This document shows, one piece after another, positions 55,859 to 64,000 of a stretch of 64,000 bases of DNA. Below the pieces are notes generated by a model. It saw nothing but the letters and a program-made list of their open reading frames with translations, made no database searches and was not told the origin of the DNA. The position numbers and the translations under genes are program-made. Each line of letters starts with the position of its first letter. Position 1 is the first letter of the stretch. Source of the DNA: Strigamia acuminata (lineage: Eukaryota; Arthropoda; Chilopoda; Geophilomorpha; Linotaeniidae); NCBI GenBank assembly GCA_949358305.1, contig OX442324.1:5151575-5215574 (forward strand), given 5' to 3'.

Positions 55859-57330
55859 CTAGCTAAATAATTGTTCCGTTGCTCGTTCAAGGTCCCACGA
55901 ACAGGATGACAGAGCGACTCGGGCTTTATGCTGAAAAAGACACAAATAAAATAAAATTATTATTATTATTATTATAAAAAAAATGCTAATTATCTTAGTG
56001 TTTTACCTCATCTACGCCCATATCCATCAACCTTACTATTTTATCGTCGAATTCGGGAAAATTAGAAGGTGCTGTAAAACACATTTCAAAATATTGCCAT
56101 CATTTTCCATTCGAAATGGAACTCCACAAACTGCTAGCAAACTCATTTTATTATTTATTAATTAGAAAGAAAAATAATAATATTTCCTTGTTGTTTATGA
56201 ATGAGGAAGTGTAGCTAATCAGTAAAATCAAAAGATAAGCAATATTTCCCAGCATTTCTCAACATGGATATTGCACAATCAAGAATTAGTGACGTGAGGA
56301 ACCGCCCTCGATTTGTCATCGTGGGCTCAATCAAATTGAAATAAATGAATAAAACTTCTTAAAATGGCCACGAATTATAAGAATTTTTACCAACTCATGT
56401 AACGACACGTCACTTTACATTGTAAAATGTCGTACCGTTCGCGTTATTATAATCCCCCAATAGAAAAACCTCATTTATAAGTGCATGTTACTTATATATG
56501 ATCGCCAGTGCCGCCCGCTTAACACATTAAACTCAAAATTCCAATTTACCACCAGCGTAAACTTGAGCCCAGTGCTTCGCAGTCAGCTTAAACATATCAT
56601 AGTTTTCTTTATACTGCTTAGCTACGACAGCATCTTGTGGGTCATCTGGTTCCGCAGCAGCCAAAAGCGCTTGTAATGACAGTAAAACCGTGCGTAACGT
56701 CATTGCTGCAGCCCTGCGCGAATAAAAATTTAAAAATCTCAAAAATTTTTTTTTTTTTTTAAATTCAAATTCTGAAATTATTTTTACCATTGATCCTTTA
56801 AAATGTCCAAACAAATTGCTCCGGTAACCGAACTGATATTCGGATGCCAAATTTTAGTGACAAATCGCACCTGGAAACATTTTTTTTTTTTTTTAATTTT
56901 AGAATTCAACCTTCATCGAACAAACCGTGCTACCTTCGGAGGATTAAATGGGTACGTTTCGGGAACCTTGATTTCCAAAACAAATACTCCTCCTTCATAA
57001 GGTGTATCCGGGGGTCCAGCAATTTCTCCTCTTAGTTCTGTGTAGTTATCATTTACTAGCTCAACTTTAATCATGCATTTGGCTACCTAAATTTAAAATA
57101 CAGAAAAATAAAGACAAATGGAATACGGTTAGCAGAGTGAAATCATTTCGTATTTTTTTAAAACTGCAAAAATGGTCCGGATTAAATCTATCGATTCCAT
57201 CCCATTCGGATGACGAAATGTCAACACCAATGGACTAAATAGTCCTAGTTTTGTGTGTCTTTACCTCTTCACTTTTGACAACTTCTTTGAATTCTCTTTT
57301 GATCCTCTGCACCGCTATAGTTGCCATCAT
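55859..57330 (-). CDS. UBE2K: Ubiquitin-conjugating enzyme E2 K
   Basis: E2 enzyme that builds Lys48-linked ubiquitin chains. Exons (complement): 57265-57330, 56934-57086, 56788-56870, 56550-56713, 56007-56071, 55859-55930; 200 aa, the same length as human. The UBC fold is at 1-155 with [30 protein letters not shown], the [17 protein letters not shown] active site (Cys93) and [20 protein letters not shown]. The C-terminal UBA is split over the last two exons ([14 protein letters not shown], then [18 protein letters not shown]). A second ATG three bases on would give 199 aa and put the cysteine at 92 as in mammals. Exon 4 reads through to a stop (GKLEF) if its intron is kept, which would remove the UBA. 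Confidence 0.96.
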
Positions 57331-58013
57331 ACAAAGAACCATTGGCTAGTTTAACTCGAACCCATACTATTGTGAAAAGTTGCGGAGACCACGATCAATA
57401 GATAGAATAGATTATAAGGAGAAATTTCTAACTTCACTTCCACCGCAAACAAATCACAAAATGCTGTTCATTGCCCATTTGTCCATATCCTACACGATTT
57501 TATTTTTTGTCTCAATTTTTTAACGAATTAGAAGGTCGCATGAATTTTAAATAATTTCGTTAAATTTTTTTACACATCTTTTCTCACTTTATTAGAAATC
57601 AATTTTAGAATATTTTTTTATTCTTGATGTTAATTGTATGCGGTATTTTAACGGATGTGACGTCGTTTAATACGACTTAAAATAAATTCTCAGTGCTGCC
57701 ACAAGAGGCGCTGAAAATGAAGCTAACGCCCGAATGACTTTCAATATTTTTTAATTAACCAACACTAGTGATATTGCTGCTAATATTTATACGTTTTAGC
57801 ATCAGAGTGTAAAAAAAAATATTTATTTTTAAAATATTAAAAATTCAATCGAAAAATTATATTTAAATCCATTAGAAGTCACACTATCCCTAGACTGAAA
57901 ATCTTCGACGCAGAGAGAAGAGAACTTAGAACGGGGGTATTTTGGTTTCTTGATAAAAAAAATTTCCCTTGAAATGATCATTTTTTTGTTATTAAAACTA
58001 AATATTAGGTGAC
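57331..58013. other. Divergent promoter region UBE2K / SMIM20
   Basis: 680 bp between the two start codons. TGACGTCG at 57657-57664 resembles a CRE/ATF site. CCACAAGAGGCGCTG at about 57701 resembles a CTCF core missing one G. No gene lies here. Confidence 0.4.
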
Positions 58014-58374
58014 ATGACTACAATTATCCTTAAAGGTTGGCGTTACGGAGTATTTATTGGCACGGTTGTTGGTGCCATAGCAGTTTCTATGTATCCTATT
58101 TTCATTCACCCTATGTTAAATATAGATGATTATAGTGAGTATATCGTAATAAAATAAAATAAGAAGCTAGTAATCTGTAGACACTTTTCTAATTTAAGAA
58201 AAACACCAAGCCTTGACGAGAGAAGGAGTGAATCAAGAAGCAATTCAACCAGGAGGTAACATAATATAACATGATCTTTATTTCAAATGTATCATGTAAT
58301 AACGATTGTTTTTCTTTTCTACATTTGAAGGAATGAAAGTTTGGTCTGATCCATTTAACAGAGTGAAGAAATAA
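58014..58374 (+). CDS. SMIM20: SMIM20 / MITRAC7 homologue (73 aa)
   Basis: Small inner mitochondrial membrane protein that stabilises newly made COX1 during complex IV assembly. Exons 58014-58134, 58199-58255, 58331-58374, both junctions phase 1, 73 aa. One membrane helix at about 10-31 (YGVFIGTVVGAIAVSMYPIF) is followed by the conserved YKKHQ, a short acidic loop and the family tail GMKVWSDPFNRVKK; the human tail is LKVWSDPFGRK. The order helix, YKK, IQPG, KVWSDPF matches throughout. The gene is too short and too split to show as a long open frame. Confidence 0.9.
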
Positions 58375-59248
58375 AACTGAACATCACTTGTTGCAAATAC
58401 TGTTGTAAATAAGTAGTTTTTTTAGACGATTACAAATGTTAGAAAGATATAAAAACTTTTAAAAGATTGATTTGTATTTTGTTAACGTAAAAAATCACAC
58501 GTAAATGTTTGTATTGAAATTCGTAATTGCTCATTTGAGTGTGAACATGTAAATAATAGTTTTGACGGGTATGATGGAATCAAATGAGTAAATAAAGTGG
58601 AAAATTTTGCTAGAAAACACAAAGGCGTGGTTTCTCCGTTGACTCGGAGTAATTGATGTTTTAATGTGTTCCAACTGAATGATTAATTTAAACAACAACA
58701 CCAGTTTTAAAAGGTTCTTTTTGTACAAATAAAAAATTACAGCGCTTGCAAGTTCGGAATCTATCCTTGCACCAAGTGGCGCCATCTAGAGTCGGAGCTT
58801 AATTTAGTTAAATTATTAACAAGGAGTTTTAAAGTCCAGTTTTGCTGCAGACTACTAAAGAATTGTCGTTTTAAATTGTTGTAAATATTTTCCGTAGTTC
58901 AAATAGTTTTTTTTATTATAAAATGTAATGATTACGGTGCGAATTTTTTTTATAAAATTTTATAATGTTCATTTTTTCAAGTAAAATATGGAATAAATAA
59001 GGGGAAAACCTAGTCGAACAATATTAAATGAGGATGCGAATAATATAATGTAAAAATTGCAATTGGTAAACAAAAAACCATTCAACGATCGCAGCTATAA
59101 AATCGTCATTTAAGAACGCACTAACATTCTTTGAACGTGACGTCACAAGTAAGTGGTCCCAGTATTCTAATAAGCTATTCAACATGGAGGACAGGGAAGC
59201 CAGCTAGCGAGCTCAAGGCTGTGGAATTTATGCTTTTAAGAAGAAACT
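58375..59248. other. Interval between SMIM20 and WWC
   Basis: SMIM20 3' UTR and WWC promoter. AAGTGGCGCCATCTAGA at 58774-58790 carries the AGATGGCGCC box on the minus strand. Two further polyA-like AATAAA sites occur. No gene is seen. Confidence 0.45.
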
Positions 59249-62200
59249 ATGCCAAGAAAGAGAAACGGCGAGATACCACTGCCTGCCGGATGGGATATGG
59301 GACAGGATTACGATGGAAAAGTGTATTACATCGACCATAATAGCAAAAAAACAACTTGGATTGACCCCCGAGACAGGTAAGGAAAAAATTAGTAGTGGCC
59401 AGCAATCGATTCTCGCTTATCCACGCGCGATACGCGAGAATCGATTCGCGGGTTTGTGTCGAGTTGCATTGAAATTGCGCATCGGTCGAGAGAATCGACT
59501 ACCGCGAGTTCATTTCTGTGAAACAGCGATACTTGCCCACTATAGTAGGACAAATTAGGGTTAGGCGTAGGAATGCGATCCCCGAGTGGAGCCTCTTGTG
59601 CTTCAAATTGTACGGTTTCAAGCCTTTAATTAAAATTTTCTCGAATCGTACGATCGAACTAACGGTTGTGCGTGATTTTGAATCAACTTGATGTCTTTAA
59701 TCGAGTTTCAAACATTTTTCAGGGCTTTTTTTTATTTTTTCGTTTTTTTATGTTTGTGTTGTGTCGTGCCATCTACCCGAAAAAATCTTAAACTTTTCTC
59801 GTTTTTTTTAGGCCTATTAACCTTCCGAGGTGGGTGTAGTGACCCCTAATTTACTCTTTTTGCATATTAATTAGGTTAAGAGGAGTTAGAAGCGAGTTTA
59901 CATCGTTTATTTACTACAGGGAAATCCTAGGCCTAATTGAATGTTGTTTAAATTCAAAACAATACATTATTATTATTTATTTGTTTTTATTTATTTTTAA
60001 TTTTTTTTTTGTTTTTAAAAAATAAAAAAAACTAGGCTTAATTTTATATTGCAAAGAAAATAATAATTATTTGGTTTGTGCGAAATTTTTCTGTTGAATT
60101 TTTGTGCTTATCCGAAAAATTCCTGTTCAGGTCAGGTCATGAAATGATAAAAATTGAGCAGAAATTTTTATTGAATTTGATATTTATCTGGCATTTGGCA
60201 AAAAGTCTATACAAGCCAGATAAAGGAGGCATTACTCAAACTTTGGAATGTTTGGGATCTCCAGTTCACCTCCTGCTTCAGTTTTATGCACGATCCCCAA
60301 CACATTTTTCTATTTTATCTGATGGAAAATTCTTTTCCAAGATAAAATATTGGTGAAAAAAAAAATTAACTATTGTAACTTAGATATGTGAAGAATTTTC
60401 ATTCTATATTTGTTAATAGCCAATATTTACAGAGAAATGAAAATAAAAATATCTAGATACACATGAAATAAAAATCGAAATAGTCACTTAAACTAGTTGA
60501 GAAAAAGTGTGTTTGTAGTGAGTCAAAAGAACAAGGTTATGAATCTTTGAAATATTTGCGTTGCGTAAGCAGAACATACTAGATTTACGAACTTGACCAG
60601 TTTAAGGTGATGCTTAAAGGTGATATTTTTTGGTCGAGCGGGGAATAAATTGGATGTTTTATTCGATGCTTTTAATTGAGTTTAGTATGAATGTTGTGAT
60701 TCATTTAGTGGGAATGTGTTTCCTTCCTGTACTTTATACATAAAAATGCAAAACAAGAGCGAACAGACCTCAAAGAGTTGAAAGCACTGCAATGCCGGAT
60801 ACACGAATTTATTTTTAATATTTTGTAGGGTTTAAATTTAGATTTTATTTACTTATTTATATTTATATATATTTTTTGTTTGTTTTGATTTTGATTTTGT
60901 AGGTATACGAAGCCACAAACATTTGCTGATTGTGTTGGAAATGAATTGCCACTTGGATGGGAAGAAGTTTTCGACGGTCAAATAGGATTGTATTATATCG
61001 ATCACATTAATCGTAAGTTTATGGACGGTAAAGATTAAAAATGACATTTTGGATGAGAAAACAAAAATAATCTGCGATAATTTCATGTTTTCTCACACGA
61101 AATGGTCAAATTAAAATGGCGGACGTTAAGATTGGTGTAGAAAACATTTTTTTTAACGTTTGCTGTGTAACTTTGGATGAGAAAACAAAAAGAATCGAGT
61201 GATAATTTCATGTTTTCTCACACGAAATGTGAAAATTAATATTAAAATTGGTGACGGAATAGTTTTTTTGTTTTAACGTTCATCGGAGCAATTTTGGATG
61301 AGAAAACAGAAATAATCGAGTGATAATTTCATGTTTTCTCACACGAAATGTGGAAAATAACGTGACAATTGGTGACGGTGTGTGTGTAATTTTGATGCAA
61401 ATTCGAGATTTTCTTTTTTTAGCAAAGGAAATTTGTTTCTGCAGTTTTGTCGTAATTAAATTTTGTTTTTAATTTGCACAAGAAACCAATCAGATAGAAG
61501 ACCCACGACAGCAATGGCGTCAAGTTCAAGAAGCCATGTTGAAAGACTATTTGATAACTGCTCAAGAAGATTTGGAAGTATGAATATATAGAAATAACAG
61601 AAGTTTGTCCCCGTTTAATTACAATTGTTTTGCGTATATTTTAGGCCAAAAAAGAAATTTATGATGTGAAGCAACAACGTCTCACTTTGGCTCAAGATGA
61701 ATATCAACATTTAAACAATACTTTGGTCAATTTGAATAATTCACACTCGAGTTGTAAGACGATTTATCAATTTTTGTATTTTAATTTGGAAGCAATACAG
61801 TAACTTTTTCCCAGCAATGTATAATTAGTTTTCAACATATATTTTTTTTTTCTATTTGTTTGTTTTGTTTAAATAAGATTATGAAAGTGCCTCGGGGTTT
61901 AATCACTTATTTTTCTAACATATATGTATTTTTTTTTTAATTTGAGAAGGGAGATCCGTTTTGTTTTTGATGTTGAAAAATGTCTGGGAAAATGGTTACT
62001 AGTTTTGTATAATTGGGCTTTCTTTGTGTTTTGGGTGTCAACAAAAAAACTATTTTATCCTCAACTTGTCAAGATGAAATCAAAGGATGAAGAAGCAAAT
62101 TGTTTAAAAATTGTAAATAGCATTTTTGTTTGAAAGATAATTATAATTTAGTGATCACGAAATTGAAATGAGAACGTTTCGAGCAAAAAGTGTTTTCTAC

Positions 62201-63832
62201 ATCCGCCAAAAATTAAATGGGTTTGAATTACAATGGAATTTTTGATAAGTTTTTTTTTTTTTGTGTAATGGATTTTGTACATTTTGTGTTTTTTTTTTGT
62301 TTTTTCTTTTTTTTTCGGTGGGATTTTTAGGTTAATGCCTTAGAAATGCGTTTTTTTTTGTTTTTTTTTAAATTGTTTATAATTCCTTTTTATTTTATTT
62401 TTTAAATTTGTAAATAGTGAGTTCAGCATCGAGTACCGCGAGTACAAAGTATGATCCCGATCTCCTCAAAGCGGATGTTGCATTGGCGAAGAATCGAGTA
62501 ATGCAACTTAAAAGAGAACTCGAACACATACGAACCGAGATGATCTACAAGCAGAGAGGGGTGGATACTTTAGCGCAGTTAGTATTAACCTTTTTTGACA
62601 CTTGAATGACGTTTAAAGGGAAATAGTGGATTAATTTGTAGCGAAAATTCATGTTTTTTTGATGAGAAAATTGTATCATTATACAGCTAGTTTTGTTATT
62701 CAATAATTTAGAAATAATTTAGTAACAATTTTTATCATTATGTACTTTAAAGGAGAAAAAAAATTGACATGCAGTGCACTGACAGGCTTTTAAGGGTTAA
62801 AGGTTTCAACCTGGGTCTGATCTCCTATTGGAATTTGACTTGGGTCTGTTGCTCTCTTTACTTCTTTTTTACTTTTTTAAATCTTTAAATTTTTTAAATT
62901 TTTTAAATTTTTAAATTTTTTTTTTTTTTTTTTTTTTTTGGCTGTTTATGTGATGGGAGGTAGTTGAGGTTTAAAAAAAATTTAATTTATCATAGTGGGA
63001 AAGGTGTTTTAAGTTTTTCTTCTGCCTACCTTTCTTTTTAATTTTTTTTTTTTTTTTTTTTTTGGGCCGTTTGTGGTTTGTCTTTGTTTTTCCTTTACCC
63101 TATTGGTGAAGTGAGTTCGGTCCACTTAAAGTGAGTGGGTTGGGAGGATTCTCATTTGATATTCATGAATTCCGAGTAGCGAGTAGAATCTAAACACCAA
63201 AGAGTTGGAATGGTCTAAAACACTATTTTTTTTTTTTTATTTTTTTTTTTATTTTTAATTTTTTTTTTTTAATTTTTTTTTTTTTTTTTAGTGTTGAAGA
63301 AAAGCTGACCAAACAACACGGAGTTTACAATGTTAGTGAAGCACAAGCGATTGTTACAGAATTGAAAAATATTCAGAAGTCTCTTGTTTCGGGTGAGAAG
63401 GAAAAAGTAGAACTGATGCAGGTGAGAGAGAAAAATAAATAAATAATTTTTTTTTTTTTTAAATTGATTAATTGTGATTTTAATTGAAAATAGTCACTAG
63501 CACGGCTCAGAGATGATTTGGTTAGCCTTCAGCCGAACACAGGGTCACCTGACAGCTCCACTTTGAGCATTCCTCAAGAAAAATTAAGTACTGCGTCGCA
63601 GACTGACCTTTCAGGCGAGGTATATAACTGTTTGACCTCTCCATGTTTACAATTATTGAGTTTGTTTTATTTTTTGTTGCTAGTTTGGACCAATTGGGGC
63701 TCGCTTGGCCGAAATGGCACGTATGAGGCTTCAGTACGACGAAGCCCGGAAATTAATGCATGGTATTCAACAACAATTAGCAGATTTAGATGACCGGGTA
63801 GCTCCTGGTCAACCTGAATCTGATAAAGACAG
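59249..63832 (+). CDS. WWC1: WWC family / KIBRA, 5' part (continues past window)
   Basis: KIBRA is a cortical scaffold of the Hippo pathway that binds PPxY proteins such as LATS and PATJ-associated partners. Exons: 59249-59376, 60903-61012, 61483-61577, 61645-61753, 62418-62577, 63292-63421, 63494-63619, 63684-63832, ending at a donor (AG|gtagat), so the gene goes on. First WW about 10-40: [26 protein letters not shown]. Second WW about 56-86 has the family's degenerate end QIEDPR in place of the second Trp. Coiled coils follow ([20 protein letters not shown]), then [43 protein letters not shown] and [21 protein letters not shown]2 and aPKC-binding regions must lie downstream. Which WWC paralogue cannot be told; invertebrates usually have one. 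Confidence 0.92.
59405..59445. repeat. 12-bp perfect inverted repeat in WWC intron 1
   Basis: ATCGATTCTCGC at 59405-59416 and GCGAGAATCGAT at 59434-59445 are perfect inverses around a 17-nt loop containing CACGCGCGA. It is CpG-rich compared with the rest of the intron, just 30 bp after exon 1. A related GAGAATCGACTACCGCGAG follows at about 59490. Confidence 0.6.
61051..61360. repeat. Three 121-124 bp repeats, each with an internal hairpin, in WWC intron 2
   Basis: GGATGAGAAAACA starts at 61051, 61175 and 61296. In each unit it is followed about 25-30 nt later by CATGTTTTCTCACACGAAAT, so TGAGAAAACA pairs with TGTTTTCTCA. The hairpin part is better conserved between units than the sequence separating them. 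Confidence 0.8.
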
Positions 63833-64000
63833 GTAGATTTGAAATCTTTTTCTTGTCTGCTTTTTATTTTATTTTTTATTTTCGTTTTTTAAGTAATAGT
63901 TGCACATGTGTTTTCCAGCATGTTTTGATTTTTTGTTATGCTTAGCTTTGAGATGCCAATTTGCATGTTTTTTTGTTTTTTTTTGTTTTCTTTTTATATC

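Noticed and set aside
61924-62133. 69-codon open frame in WWC intron 4
   Set aside because: Intronic, no motif, and the exon 4 to exon 5 phases join correctly without it.

Overview
The window is nuclear DNA from an animal, most likely an AT-rich, compact-genome invertebrate. Genes have many short introns (about 50-400 bp) with GT..AG borders. The gene set is metazoan: a ciliary TBC1D32, an animal-type TERT, BARD1, CRAMP1, PDS5, UBE2K, SMIM20 and a WWC/KIBRA gene. I cannot place the phylum from sequence alone. No rRNA, CRISPR, prophage or bacterial-style operon was seen. Exon borders below were read by eye from splice sites, reading phase and remembered family motifs; no search was run.

Layout. 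1-135: last exon of an unrecognised plus-strand gene, tail to tail with TBC1D32 (276-4373, minus). 4.4-8.6 kb: gene-poor, with two small tandem repeats. 8.65-8.97 kb: a three-exon metallothionein (minus) with a TATA box and a metal-response-like element. 10.97-13.98 kb: an intronless TERT (minus). 14.27-22.42 kb (possibly to 23.4 kb): a head-to-tail array of eight TMEM272-like four-helix membrane protein genes (minus), one dead and one frameshifted, plus a possible ninth remnant. 24.45-26.46 kb: BARD1 (plus). 26.9-28.05 kb: the full-length TMEM272-like gene with PPxY motifs (minus). 29.36-33.87 kb: CRAMP1 (plus). 35.2-43.2 kb: three sterol-reductase (DHCR7-like) genes of exactly 415 codons and one broken copy (plus), interspersed with foldback MITEs. 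43.38-44.48 kb: an unnamed BED-finger-like protein (minus). 45.79-53.95 kb: PDS5 in 28 coding exons (plus). 55.86-57.33 kb: UBE2K (minus). 58.01-58.37 kb: SMIM20 (plus). 59.25 kb to the end: 5' part of WWC/KIBRA (plus).

How the genes relate. There is no operon. Most neighbours are functionally unrelated housekeeping genes: cilia/Hedgehog, telomere maintenance, DNA repair with ubiquitin (BARD1, UBE2K), cohesin (PDS5), chromatin (CRAMP1), mitochondrial complex IV assembly (SMIM20) and Hippo signalling (WWC). Two lineage-specific tandem expansions stand out: the TMEM272-like array and the DHCR7-like cluster. In the array every member keeps the parent's phase-1 intron positions but lacks the parent's PPxY N-terminal tail, which makes it the best candidate here for an undescribed system.
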